Below are positions 43,026 through 52,077 of a stretch of 64,000 nt of DNA, in pieces; position 1 is the first letter of the stretch, and the number at the start of each line of letters is the position of its first letter. Source of the DNA: UBA5336 sp964506685 (GTDB lineage: Bacteria; Pseudomonadota; Alphaproteobacteria; Caulobacterales; Hyphomonadaceae); NCBI GenBank assembly GCA_964506685.1, contig CAZDMQ010000008.1, positions 1-64,000 of the forward strand. The letters are read 5' to 3'. The notes under the pieces are model-generated. The model saw only the letters and a list, made by a program, of their open reading frames with translations, did not search any database and had not been told where the DNA came from. The translations under genes and the position numbers were made by a program.

Positions 43026-44105
43026 TCACCGCGGCGCCAGCTCAAGCGGCTGCGAGACCGGCTCGGCGAGATCCCCCGCCGGACTGGCCGGGCGAGTGGC
43101 CGAAGGATTGGCAGCAGGCGAGTCCGGCGCCGGTTCGGCAACTTGCGGGAACACTCTCGAGCGCAGGAAGGCGCGCAGGTCGGCGGCGCTCTGCTCGCTC
43201 ACTTCTTCATGTGGCAGGTGCCCGGCAGTCTCGTAGATCACGAGGTCTGCGTCCGGGATCGCTGCGGCAAAGCGTTCACCATTTGATATCGGAATGAGCC
43301 GGTCATGCCGGCCATGCAGGACAAGGGTCGGCATTTGCAGCATCGCCAGCGCCGTCTCGGTCGCGATTGCCCGGTCGGCGTCGCCGCTGAGGAGATGAAG
43401 GATGGCGCGCCGGTGTCCGGGACCGCGATTGAGCCCGGCATAGCGATCGACCATGGCTTCGGTCACGAATGTCTCGTCGTGGAAACTGGCCTTCAGTCCG
43501 TTCTCGATCATCGCCCGGACATCGAGATCCCGCACGAGGCTCCGCACCAGGCCATTGCCCAGAAGCTTGAAGACCAGCGGTGCCTGTGCAGCGTCCTCGG
43601 GCGTTTCCGGCCAGCCGGCCGCGCCGACGAGGATCAGTCCCTCGACCTTCTCCGGATAGTCAAGCGCATAGGCCCATGCCGCATTCCCGCCCATCGAACT
43701 GCCGGCCAGCGCAAACCGTTCGATACCCGTGATCTCTGCAATCGCATCAATGGCCTCGACGAATCCGGACGTGCCGACGTCTTCCAGCGCGAAATTCCGG
43801 CTCAGGCCGTGGCCGGGCAGGTCGAGGGAGATGATCCGATACTCGTCGCCCAACAGCGCCACCCAGTCTGCCCAGGTGTGCAGCGAGGCGGAAAACCCGT
43901 GCACCAGCACGAGCGGGGGTCCGTCCACCCGGCCCTCATCGCGATAGTGGATGCGACCGCCGGTCTCCAGCGTGATGAATTGCGAGCTGGGTGATGAATA
44001 GGCGGCTTCCAGCGTCTCGTAGGGCAGGTCTGGTACCCGGTAGGCCAGCCATGCGGCACAGGCGAGCGCCACGAGACTGAGGAGAACACCCAACAAACGT
44101 CTCAT
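43026..44105 (-). CDS. Alpha/beta hydrolase, membrane-anchored
   Basis: 359 aa from ATG 44105. A single N-terminal TM or uncleaved signal (about 4-22) precedes an alpha/beta-hydrolase domain. The oxyanion strand is 'LVLVHGFSASLHTW', the nucleophile Ser in 'LAGSSMGGNAAW', the acid Asp in 'LHGRHDRLIP' and the base His in 'TAGHLPHEE'. A Pro/Ala-rich tail of about 45 residues follows. The fold covers esterases, lipases and epoxide hydrolases; the substrate is unknown. Convergent with the thpR gene. Confidence 0.88.
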   Translation of the reverse strand: MRRLLGVLLSLVALACAAWLAYRVPDLPYETLEAAYSSPSSQFITLETGGRIHYRDEGRVDGPPLVLVHGFSASLHTWADWVALLGDEYRIISLDLPGHGLSRNFALEDVGTSGFVEAIDAIAEITGIERFALAGSSMGGNAAWAYALDYPEKVEGLILVGAAGWPETPEDAAQAPLVFKLLGNGLVRSLVRDLDVRAMIENGLKASFHDETFVTEAMVDRYAGLNRGPGHRRAILHLLSGDADRAIATETALAMLQMPTLVLHGRHDRLIPISNGERFAAAIPDADLVIYETAGHLPHEEVSEQSAADLRAFLRSRVFPQVAEPAPDSPAANPSATRPASPAGDLAEPVSQPLELAPR

Positions 44106-44184
44106 GCACGCGTCCCCGCCATACTCTGCCACTCCGTTGTGTCACGTAACCGTCACGGTCTCAAACCGGCTCGGCCGCGCCTTG

Positions 44185-44937
44185 TCAAAGGAAAGTTGCG
44201 GTTCCGCACACAGGGCAGCGCGGATCGCGGCGGATCGCCACGGTCCGGTCGCGGCCCGACAGACCGTCGAGGATCCACAGTCGCCCTTTGAGTGTCTCAC
44301 CCGCGCCGGTGACGAGCTTGATGGCTTCCAGTGCCATGCGCGTGCCGACCATGCCCGTCACTGCGCCAACCACCCCGATCGTGTCGCAGTTCTCGGCCTC
44401 CGGAGGCGCTTCGGGCACCAGGCAATGATAACATGGCGCATCGGCAACGGCTCCGGATGCGAAGACCGACACCTGCCCCTGCCAGCCCTGGGCGGCGCCG
44501 GACACCAACTTGCGGCCGGTCGCGTGGGCATGTGCATTGAGTGCGTACCGGGTCGGGAAATTGTCGGTCGCATCGACGAGCAGGTCGCCGGCCAGCGTGT
44601 CGCCCCCGGCGAACCGGGCCGGGCAGGCGATGACCCTGATGCCAGCGTCGATCGCGGCGATCCTGGCGGCCAGCCGCTCGGCCTTGAGCTCGCCGATATC
44701 GGCTTCACCGAACTGCACCTGTCGCTGAAGGTTGGACCGCTCGACCCGGTCATCATCAATGAGGGTAATCGTGCCCACGCCGGCGGCCGCGAGGTAGAGT
44801 GCGCAGGGACCGCCCAGCGCGCCGGCGCCGACCAGGGTGACCGAGGCCGCGCGGAGCTTCTGGACGCCGGGTCCGCCGATCTCCTTGAGCAGGAGATGGC
44901 GCTTGTGGCGCTCGAGATCGGCTGCGCTCAGGGGCAT
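44185..44937 (-). CDS. moeB: HesA/MoeB/ThiF family adenylyltransferase
   Basis: 250-aa E1-like enzyme that adenylates the C-terminus of a ubiquitin-fold sulfur carrier (MoaD or ThiS). It has the nucleotide-binding 'LVGAGALGGPCALYLAAAG', 'LIDDDRVERSNLQRQ', 'LLVDATDNFPTRYALN' and 'GAVTGMVGTRMALEAIK'. Two Cys pairs for zinc are present (CYHC and CPVC). No rhodanese domain follows, matching short MoeB/ThiF forms. No molybdenum or thiamine genes adjoin it, so the pathway is not settled. Confidence 0.86.
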   Translation of the reverse strand: MPLSAADLERHKRHLLLKEIGGPGVQKLRAASVTLVGAGALGGPCALYLAAAGVGTITLIDDDRVERSNLQRQVQFGEADIGELKAERLAARIAAIDAGIRVIACPARFAGGDTLAGDLLVDATDNFPTRYALNAHAHATGRKLVSGAAQGWQGQVSVFASGAVADAPCYHCLVPEAPPEAENCDTIGVVGAVTGMVGTRMALEAIKLVTGAGETLKGRLWILDGLSGRDRTVAIRRDPRCPVCGTATFL

Positions 44938-44957
44938 GTCGCGGGGCCTATGGCCGG

Positions 44958-46679
44958 TCAGGCATCCTCTTTCGGCGGGTCGAGCGGCTCATCGGCGCCA
45001 TGCGAGTAGTCATGCACGGGATGGCCATGGCCGGCATCGTCATTCGCCCGGTGCATTGCCACCACGACGCCCGACAGGGCAATGATCGCCACCAGGTTTG
45101 GGAACGCCATGGAGGCATTGGCAATATCACCGAGCAGCCAGAGCGCGTCGACATTGGTCACCAGCGTGCCGGCGAACACCACCAGCACCCAGACATAGCG
45201 GAACGGATGGGTGGCCCACTCGCCGAGCAGGTAGGTGACCGCCTGCTCGCCATAATAAGACCAGCCGATGATCGTCGTGAAGGCGAAGAAGAACAAGGCG
45301 ACCGGGACAATGAACGGACCGATGCCCGGGATCGCTTCGGAATAGGCCCGGGTGGTGATGGCCGAGGAACTCGCATCGGTCTCCCAGGCGTGGGCGACCG
45401 ACATCAGCACCGAGGCGTCGCTGGCGGCCGCGATCGCTTCATCGCTCACGGGCTGGCCAGCGGCGCGGCAGTCGAGCAGGTACCGCCGCGCCACGTCGCC
45501 ATTCGCCGCGATGGTGGCCTCCCGCCCCTCCTCATAGGCGCTGGGGAAGACCGAGGCGACGTCGAACCCGTCCGGAGTGGCCACGCCCGCCTCGACGCAG
45601 GCATTGGCGGCCATGAGCGCCGGGCTCTTCTTGAAATCGCCCTGAACCGTCAGGATCACAAGCGCTGTCATGGTGCAGATCACGATCGTATCGATGAACA
45701 CGCCGATCATGGCGATTTCACCCTGCATGACAGGATTCTTCGTTTTCGCTGCGGCATGCGCAATGGGCGCTGATCCCTGGCCTGCCTCGTTCGAGAACAA
45801 TCCGCGTGCGATGCCGTAGCGGACCGCCTGCATCACGCCATAGCCGGCCGCACCGCCTGCCGCTTCCTCAAGCCCCCAGGCCGACGCAATGATCTGCCAG
45901 AATGCCCCCGGCACATCGCCGGCATTCATCAGGAGGACGACAAGCGCGACCAGCACATAGGCTGCGGCCATGATGGGAACGACCCGCCCGGCGACCGAGC
46001 CGATGGACTTGATCCCGCCAATGATCACGGCAAAAACCAGCCCGGCGATCACCACGCCGACCCCCCAGTTCGGGATCGACAGGCCGAAGCCGTTATTTGC
46101 CGCTTCCAGCGCTGCCTCGGTGATCGAATTGGACTGGATCATCGAGCCGGTTGCCATCGCCGAAAACAGCGTGCCCAGGCAGAAGATCACCGCGAGCCAG
46201 CCCCAGCGCCGGCCCAGCCCGTTCTTGATGTAGTACATCGGCCCGCCATTGATCCGGCCATACTCGTCGACCTCGCGATACTTCACCGCCAGCGAGCTTT
46301 CCGAGAAGGCCAGCGCCATGCCGAACAGGGCGGTCACCCACATCCAGAAGATCGCACCCGGCCCGCCCAGCGTGATCGCCGTGGCCACCCCGGCAAGGTT
46401 GCCGGTACCGACCTGTCCGGAAAGCGCCGTCGACAGCGCCTGCCAAGGGGTGATCGCACCGTCATCGCCCTGCGCCTTGCGGCCCTGCCAGACCTCGGCA
46501 ATGGCCGGGATGAAGCGGCGCAGCGGCCGGCCCGCGATCCGGATCATCATGAACAGGCCGGTCCCGAGCAGGATGATCGCCAGGGGGCCGATATTGTAGG
46601 GGAAGATCACGGTCTCGCCCCACTGCCCGCTCCAGATCAGGCCCGCGAGGTTTTCGATGATTCCGACAACTTGTTCCAT
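44958..46679 (-). CDS. Alanine/glycine:cation symporter (AGCS family)
   Basis: 573-aa inner-membrane Na+:alanine/glycine symporter with about 11 TM helices. Family blocks: 'GQVGTGNLAGVATAI', 'NGGPMYYIKNGLGRRW', 'GLFSNEAGQGSAPIAHAAAK' and 'TIIGWSYYGEQAVTYL'. An insertion of about 90 residues between TM helices (about 355-455, with Cys pairs) is longer than in textbook members. The ATG is near 'MEQVVGIIENLAG'. It lies 20 bp upstream of moeB on the same strand. Confidence 0.93.
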   Translation of the reverse strand: MEQVVGIIENLAGLIWSGQWGETVIFPYNIGPLAIILLGTGLFMMIRIAGRPLRRFIPAIAEVWQGRKAQGDDGAITPWQALSTALSGQVGTGNLAGVATAITLGGPGAIFWMWVTALFGMALAFSESSLAVKYREVDEYGRINGGPMYYIKNGLGRRWGWLAVIFCLGTLFSAMATGSMIQSNSITEAALEAANNGFGLSIPNWGVGVVIAGLVFAVIIGGIKSIGSVAGRVVPIMAAAYVLVALVVLLMNAGDVPGAFWQIIASAWGLEEAAGGAAGYGVMQAVRYGIARGLFSNEAGQGSAPIAHAAAKTKNPVMQGEIAMIGVFIDTIVICTMTALVILTVQGDFKKSPALMAANACVEAGVATPDGFDVASVFPSAYEEGREATIAANGDVARRYLLDCRAAGQPVSDEAIAAASDASVLMSVAHAWETDASSSAITTRAYSEAIPGIGPFIVPVALFFFAFTTIIGWSYYGEQAVTYLLGEWATHPFRYVWVLVVFAGTLVTNVDALWLLGDIANASMAFPNLVAIIALSGVVVAMHRANDDAGHGHPVHDYSHGADEPLDPPKEDA

Positions 46680-46860
46680 GTCTCGCCCCGCGATCCTGAC
46701 CGGCCTGTCCGGTCTGTCCGTCCTGCCGGCACACTAGGGCCGAAATCGCCGGTGTGAAGCATCGATGACAGGATTTTGTCCCCCCCCGTACATTCTGCCG
46801 GCGCATTAACCGGTGCCTAAGCCGGTTCTGGCAAGAGCGGTTCAGGATGAGGATCGCACC

Positions 46861-48237
46861 ATGAGCAGCCGTCACCAGGACAATCCTGACGCCCGCAAGA
46901 AGAAATCCGCCCTCGATCAGCTTGTCGGCAACATGGCCGCCGCGGCCTGGATCACCATGGTCGGTTCGATCACCTATGGCGTGCTCATGTTCACCGACCT
47001 TCTGCCGCCGGAGATGCGGCTGGCCGCCCTCGACCAGATGATCAATCCTGACAAGGAAGAAGCCACTGATCCAGAGGACGTCGTGAAGGCGGCCGGTCTC
47101 GATCCTGAAAGTCTCGCCACCCTTGCCATGGCGGCCCAGACCCTCGGCAACACGAATCTGGGCCTGGCAGCGACTGAAATCATGGAAGACTATGACGAGG
47201 ACGCCTTCGCCCTGATGCAGCAGATGGAGATCAAGGGCGGCGAGGCCGACTATCTCGCCATGCTCAGCCAGCTGCCCGATGATGTCATCGACACCGAGAT
47301 GACAGAGGACGAGGCCCTGGCGGTTCTGGCCGAGCATTCGGCCGCCATGGCGGAGATGCAGGCACTGCTCGAAGAGAAGGGAATGTATGCCGGCCCGGTG
47401 GATGGACTCGACGACACAGGCGACATCGAGAGCACGGTGGCGATGATGGAAACCATGGCCGATTCGGCCAGCGCGGAGGGCGAGACGGCCGCTGCGACCG
47501 GGCAGTCGGCGACCAGGCAGGCAATGGGCGACTCCGTTGAGGTCATGCTGCAGGAGGCCGGTTTCCTTGTCGATCCAGACGAGACGATCAAGGCGATGAC
47601 CGACACGGCGGTGGAGACGCTGCTGGACGAGCAGCGCTACACCGTGCCGATGCTCGATACCGAGACGACGAATATCGAGAAGATCCGGGACTACCAGAAA
47701 CTGCTCGACGATCCCGAGACAATGCTCGGCGGCGAGACGGACGAGTCCGTGCACTTCATCAAGGCCTACATGCTGCCGCACACCCTGCTCGATGATGCCA
47801 TCGCCTATCGCGAGAGCGGCCAGACCGACCGCGCCCTGAACGCTCTGCGGCTGATCTTCCTCGCCTTTCCGGATCACAGGATGACCGGCGATGCCCTGCT
47901 CCTGCTCAGCGACATCCAGGACAGTCAGGGCGAGACGGCCGCATCGGTGCGGACCCTGCGCACTTTCCTTAGCGTGCATGGCGGCCATCCGCGTATCTCC
48001 GATGGTGTTGTCCGCTACAGCGACTGGCAGATCGTGTCCGGCGACGGCCTGCCGGCCGCCTGCGAATGGCTGGCCCGTGTCAGCGCCTATCCGCCCGCGA
48101 TCCATGCCAGGGGGCTGGAGATCCTGCAGCGGGCAGCGCGCCAGCGCGGCTGCCATGGGGCGCCCGTGCTCCGTCCGAGCATTCCCACGCCGGAGTCCGA
48201 GCCCGAAGTCGCCGCACTTGAGGCGGCCCGATCCTGA
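46861..48237 (+). CDS. Membrane-anchored acidic helical protein of unknown function
   Basis: 458 aa from ATG 46861 (AGGATGAGGA just upstream). Lys-rich N-terminus, one TM helix (about 25-48), then an acidic, Met-rich helical region with repeated '-EMxxLL-EK-' patterns. A TPR-like stretch occupies about 310-380 ('AIAYRESGQTDRALNALRLI', 'LLLLSDIQDSQGETAASV'). A short Cys-containing C-terminus follows. Not recognised as a named family. Transcribed divergently from the AGCS gene and convergent with ubiB. Confidence 0.72.
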   Translation: MSSRHQDNPDARKKKSALDQLVGNMAAAAWITMVGSITYGVLMFTDLLPPEMRLAALDQMINPDKEEATDPEDVVKAAGLDPESLATLAMAAQTLGNTNLGLAATEIMEDYDEDAFALMQQMEIKGGEADYLAMLSQLPDDVIDTEMTEDEALAVLAEHSAAMAEMQALLEEKGMYAGPVDGLDDTGDIESTVAMMETMADSASAEGETAAATGQSATRQAMGDSVEVMLQEAGFLVDPDETIKAMTDTAVETLLDEQRYTVPMLDTETTNIEKIRDYQKLLDDPETMLGGETDESVHFIKAYMLPHTLLDDAIAYRESGQTDRALNALRLIFLAFPDHRMTGDALLLLSDIQDSQGETAASVRTLRTFLSVHGGHPRISDGVVRYSDWQIVSGDGLPAACEWLARVSAYPPAIHARGLEILQRAARQRGCHGAPVLRPSIPTPESEPEVAALEAARS

Positions 48238-48268
48238 CCGGTGGCGCTCGGCCGGGTCCCGTCAGGCC

Positions 48269-49795
48269 TTACCAGTCCGGCAGGCCCTGCACCGCATAGG
48301 CTGCCAGAGCGCCCAGTGCGATGACCAGACCAAACCAGCCCCACCAGGGCGCAAAGCCTGGCCGGACCGGCTGCGGCGTTGGCGCATCCAGCCGAGCCTC
48401 GATCTTGTCCATCACGTCCGGCAGCCGTTTCAGACGGTCCGACACCTCGCGGGCATTGCGGGCGAGCAGTCGCGCCGCACCTGCCGGCCCCGTGGCCCCG
48501 GCGACCCAGGCTTCGACGACCGGCCGCGCAGCGGTCCAGATATCATGTTGCGGATCGATGCCGCGCGCGACCCCCTCGACCTGCACCATTGTTTTCTGCA
48601 GCAGGACGAGTTCGGGACGCAGCTGCATGCCGAAGGTGTGGGTGTAGTCCATCAGCTGCAGCAGGAGCCGACCCATGGAGACATCTTCGGCCGACTTGCC
48701 GTGGATCGGCTCGCCGACCGAACGCAGGGCCTGGGCAAATTCGCCGACGGACTGGTCCTGCGGGACATAGCCCGCCTCGAAATGCACCTCTGCGATGCGT
48801 GTGTAGTTCCGCTGGATGAAGCCCCACAGGATTTCCGCGAGGAACCGGCGTTCGTCGAGACCGATGCGGCCGATGATCCCGAAATCGACGAGGGCCAGGT
48901 CGCCTTGAGGAGTCAGGATCATGTTCCCTTCATGCATGTCTGCATGGAAGACCCCATGCCGGATGGCATGGCTGAGAAAGCCGCGTGTCACCTTCATCGC
49001 GACCGCCTGCCGGTCTGCGCCGCTCCGGGTGAAGGCCTCGGGATCGGTGAGCGGGATGCCTTCGACGAAATCGGTCGTCAGCACGCGCCGGCCCGTCCGC
49101 GCCCAGTCCACCGACGGGACATGGTAGAACCCGTCCTTCTCGCTGATCGCGCGCATTTCGTCACAGCCGCCGGCTTCGAGCCGGAGGTCCAGTTCCCGGC
49201 GCATGGACGCGGCAATCGTGCCGGTGAAGGCGACGGGGCGCAGCCGTCGGCTCTCTGCTGACACGCGCTCGATGGTCCGCGCCGCGCGCTGCATCGCCGA
49301 CAATGCCTGCTCGATGCGCTGTTCGATCCCAGGGCGCAGAATCTTCACCGCGCGCGGGCCCTCGGGGGTGTCGATCCGGTGGACCTGCGCCAGCGAGGCC
49401 GCGGCGACCGGTTCGCCGAGGGTCGGGAACATGCGCTCGGCGTCCTCGCCGAATTCTGCGGCCAGGGCGGCACGCGCCTGCGCATCGGAAAACCGCGGCA
49501 GGCGGTCCTTCAGCCGCGAGAGGTCCTCTGTGGTCTGGACGCCGAGAACGTCCGGCCGGGTGGCGAGGAACTGTCCCAGCTTGATGTAGGCCGGCCCAAG
49601 GCTCTCCAGCGCCCGCGCCAGCCGTTCGCCCGGCCGCCCGCTCGCCCCGCCGCTGACAAGCCGCAGAATCTTTCCGGTCAGCCGCGCCGGCAGGGGCAGC
49701 CGTCCGCGATAGGCGCCGGGCAGCACCACGTCGTGGCGCACCAATGCCACGCCGGCCCGCATCAGCCGGACATAATCGCCAAATGCCTTCAGCAC
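48269..49795 (-). CDS. ubiB: UbiB: ABC1/ADCK-family kinase-like protein for ubiquinone synthesis
   Basis: 508 aa from GTG 49795, one base after the ubiE stop. The ABC1 signature 'YIKLGQFLATRPD' (KxGQ) is at about residue 70, the Ala-rich nucleotide loop 'AAASLAQVHRI' near 130, and catalytic-loop-like 'ADMHEGNMILT' and 'ALVDFGIIGRIG'. Two C-terminal TM stretches (about 475-505) anchor it to the membrane. UbiB-type ATPases support extraction of ubiquinone intermediates. The operon with ubiE is the expected arrangement. Confidence 0.95.
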   Translation of the reverse strand: MLKAFGDYVRLMRAGVALVRHDVVLPGAYRGRLPLPARLTGKILRLVSGGASGRPGERLARALESLGPAYIKLGQFLATRPDVLGVQTTEDLSRLKDRLPRFSDAQARAALAAEFGEDAERMFPTLGEPVAAASLAQVHRIDTPEGPRAVKILRPGIEQRIEQALSAMQRAARTIERVSAESRRLRPVAFTGTIAASMRRELDLRLEAGGCDEMRAISEKDGFYHVPSVDWARTGRRVLTTDFVEGIPLTDPEAFTRSGADRQAVAMKVTRGFLSHAIRHGVFHADMHEGNMILTPQGDLALVDFGIIGRIGLDERRFLAEILWGFIQRNYTRIAEVHFEAGYVPQDQSVGEFAQALRSVGEPIHGKSAEDVSMGRLLLQLMDYTHTFGMQLRPELVLLQKTMVQVEGVARGIDPQHDIWTAARPVVEAWVAGATGPAGAARLLARNAREVSDRLKRLPDVMDKIEARLDAPTPQPVRPGFAPWWGWFGLVIALGALAAYAVQGLPDW

Positions 49796-49796
49796 G

Positions 49797-50585
49797 TCAC
49801 ACCGCCCAGCCGAAATGCAGCGCCGCGATCCCGCCGGAGAAATTCGTCACGCTCACCCCTCTGAAACCCGCCGCTTCGACCTCCGCCCGGAACGCAGCCT
49901 GGTCGGGAAAACTGCGGATCGATTCCACCAGGTAGCGATAGCTCGCCTCGTCGCCCGCGATCAGCCCGCCGAGCCGCGGGATCACCGCGAAACTGTAGCG
50001 GTCATAGGCCGCCTGCAGGAGCGGGGCCGTCATCTGCGAGAATTCCAGCACGGCCAGCCGTCCGGCCGGCTTCAGCACCCTGCGGAACTCCGACAGCGCC
50101 GCGGCGCGGTCGACCACGTTGCGGATACCGAAGGCAATCGTCAGTGCATCCACGCTGCGATCGGGAAAGGGCAGGGCGGTCGCGTCGCCGCACACCCAGT
50201 CGAGCCTGCCCGGCAGGCCGGACATGTCCCGCCGCGCCCGGCCAGCGTCTAGCATGGCGTCATTGATGTCGCAGACAATCGCGCGGGCAGGCCGGTCCAC
50301 GCCCCGCCGCTTCGCCACCCTGTCGGCGCGTTCCAGAAAGGCCCGGGCGAGGTCGCCCGTCCCGCCGGCCACATCGAGCAGGGTCTCGCCGGGCTGCGGA
50401 TTCACCCGGGCCATGGTGTCATGTTTCCACAGCCGGTGGATGCCGGCTGACATGAGGTCGTTCATGAGGTCGTAGCGGCCCGACACCGAGCGGAATACGC
50501 CCTTGACCCGGCTCAGCTTTTCCTCAGGGGTCACCGTCTCGAAACCGAACGGGACCGCCGTTTGCTCTGTGTCAGCATCTTCCAT
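49797..50585 (-). CDS. ubiE: UbiE: ubiquinone/menaquinone C-methyltransferase
   Basis: 262 aa from ATG 50585. SAM-dependent C-methyltransferase of ubiquinone (and menaquinone) synthesis. Family signatures: 'YDLMNDLMSAGIHRLWK' at about 35-52, 'LLDVAGGTGDLARAFL' (SAM site) and 'RNVVDRAAALSEFRRVLKPAGR'. Divergent from mutM with 47 bp between the start codons. First gene of the ubiE-ubiB pair. Confidence 0.96.
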   Translation of the reverse strand: MEDADTEQTAVPFGFETVTPEEKLSRVKGVFRSVSGRYDLMNDLMSAGIHRLWKHDTMARVNPQPGETLLDVAGGTGDLARAFLERADRVAKRRGVDRPARAIVCDINDAMLDAGRARRDMSGLPGRLDWVCGDATALPFPDRSVDALTIAFGIRNVVDRAAALSEFRRVLKPAGRLAVLEFSQMTAPLLQAAYDRYSFAVIPRLGGLIAGDEASYRYLVESIRSFPDQAAFRAEVEAAGFRGVSVTNFSGGIAALHFGWAV

Positions 50586-50632
50586 GCACGGGACCATAGT
50601 GGGCTTGCCTCAACAGGGCTATATGCAACGCC

Positions 50633-51478
50633 ATGCCTGAATTGCCCGAAGTCGAGACGGTTCGCCGCGGCCTTGCCCCGGTCATGGAAGGCCGGCGTGT
50701 GCTGAACCTCGTCGCCAACCGCCCGGACCTACGCTTTCCCTTGCCAGACCGGTTCAGCCACCGGGTCACAGGCCAGACCATTCTTCGCCTCGGGCGGCAG
50801 GCGAAGTTCCTGCGTGCCGACCTGTCAGGTGGCGAAACGCTGATCATGCATCTCGGCATGTCCGGTCGGTTCGCGGTTGAAGGCCGGACCCTCGACATCT
50901 TCGTCCACGACACCGGCCGCGACCCGGCCCATGACCATGTCGTCTTCGCCATGCAGGGCGGGGTGACCATCACCTATAACGATCCGCGCCGATTCGGCTT
51001 CATGGAGGTCTGGCCGACATCGGGGATGGCCGACTATCCCCGCCTCCGGTCCCTGGGGCCCGAGCCGCTGAGCAATGCCTTCCACGCCGACTATCTCGCG
51101 CGCGCACTGGCCGGCCGGCAGACCCCGGTCAAGGCCGCACTGCTCGACCAGAAGATCGTTGCCGGACTGGGCAACATCTATGTCTGCGAGGCGCTGTTCC
51201 GTGCCGGCATTTCCCCGCGTCGCAGGGCCGCAAGCATCGGGCCTGTTCGCGCCGGCCGGCTTGCCAGCGCGATCAACGCGGTGATCGCCGAGGCCATCGA
51301 GGCCGGCGGGTCCAGCCTGCGGGACTTCTCCGCCACCAATGGCGCGCTCGGATACTTTCAGCACAGTTTCCGCGTCTACGACCGCGAAAACAGCGCCTGT
51401 ACAGCCTGTTCAACACCCGTTTCACGCATCATCCAGGCCGGCCGGTCGACGTTCTTCTGCGGCCGCTGCCAGCGCTGA
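50633..51478 (+). CDS. mutM: Formamidopyrimidine-DNA glycosylase
   Basis: 281 aa, bifunctional DNA glycosylase/AP lyase removing 8-oxoguanine. The N-terminal 'PELPEVETVRRGL' gives the catalytic Pro1 after Met removal and Glu2. Lys in 'LGRQAKFLRADL' is the beta-elimination residue region. The helix-two-turn-helix contains 'LLDQKIVAGLGNIYVCEALF'. The C-terminal zinc finger is 'CTACSTPVSRIIQAGRSTFF' followed by CGRC. Length matches the family. Confidence 0.97.
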   Translation: MPELPEVETVRRGLAPVMEGRRVLNLVANRPDLRFPLPDRFSHRVTGQTILRLGRQAKFLRADLSGGETLIMHLGMSGRFAVEGRTLDIFVHDTGRDPAHDHVVFAMQGGVTITYNDPRRFGFMEVWPTSGMADYPRLRSLGPEPLSNAFHADYLARALAGRQTPVKAALLDQKIVAGLGNIYVCEALFRAGISPRRRAASIGPVRAGRLASAINAVIAEAIEAGGSSLRDFSATNGALGYFQHSFRVYDRENSACTACSTPVSRIIQAGRSTFFCGRCQR

Positions 51479-51617
51479 GGCTGCGGCGAGAACCCTTCCT
51501 GCTGGTCTCGCGGTATCGGGGAAACAGGTCGAACCGGCCCGCCGGCTCGTCTATTGTTGCAGTTCCGAAACAAGATGCCCAGCGGGGAGCGCGCTGGCCA
51601 GCCCAAGGGGGATCCCC

Positions 51618-51980
51618 ATGCGTTCACTCGTGATGTCAGCCGCCAGCCTGCTTGCCCTTGCCGGCATGGCTGCCGCCCAGCCACTCGCCGGCGGGCCGCA
51701 AATGCTCGACTGCCGGCCCGCGGCCAGCGTCCAGACCGAGAAGGGCGTGAAGGTAACCCGCAGCTTCAGGGCACCCGATCGCGCGCCGGTGACCAGCATG
51801 GGCGGCTATCTGTGCTACGACGCCAGTGCCCGCCAGCCTCAGGGGCCGGCCCCGCAGGCGACCACTGCTCCGGCGCGAGAGCGGACCATCATCATTCTCG
51901 ATGGCGGCCGCCATGGCTATGGCTATCCCGTCGGCACATCGCCGAACGTGCTCGGTGCCCCCCAGCCGCGGCGCTACTGA
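51618..51980 (+). CDS. Small secreted protein of unknown function
   Basis: 120 aa from ATG 51618 (AAGGGGG upstream). The signal peptide ends near 'GMAAAQ' (residue about 22). The mature part has two Cys ('MLDCRP', 'YLCYDA') likely to form a disulfide, a Pro/Ala/Thr linker, and a C-terminus rich in Gly, Tyr and Arg ('GGRHGYGYPVG'). No family recognised. Lies between mutM and coaBC. Confidence 0.6.
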   Translation: MRSLVMSAASLLALAGMAAAQPLAGGPQMLDCRPAASVQTEKGVKVTRSFRAPDRAPVTSMGGYLCYDASARQPQGPAPQATTAPARERTIIILDGGRHGYGYPVGTSPNVLGAPQPRRY

Positions 51981-52077
51981 TCCCGATACCTGCGTTTTTG
52001 CCCCTGCCGGCGTCGTTTTCGCAACATTTGCGTGATCTAAGGGTGCACTCAGCCTGCAGGAAGCCCATCTCGATCCC

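Noticed and set aside
46803..46822. Possible CtrA site (TTAA-N7-CTAA) upstream of the 458-aa gene
   Set aside because: Only one half-site matches the TTAA-N7-TTAA consensus; such partial matches occur by chance, and no second site is nearby.
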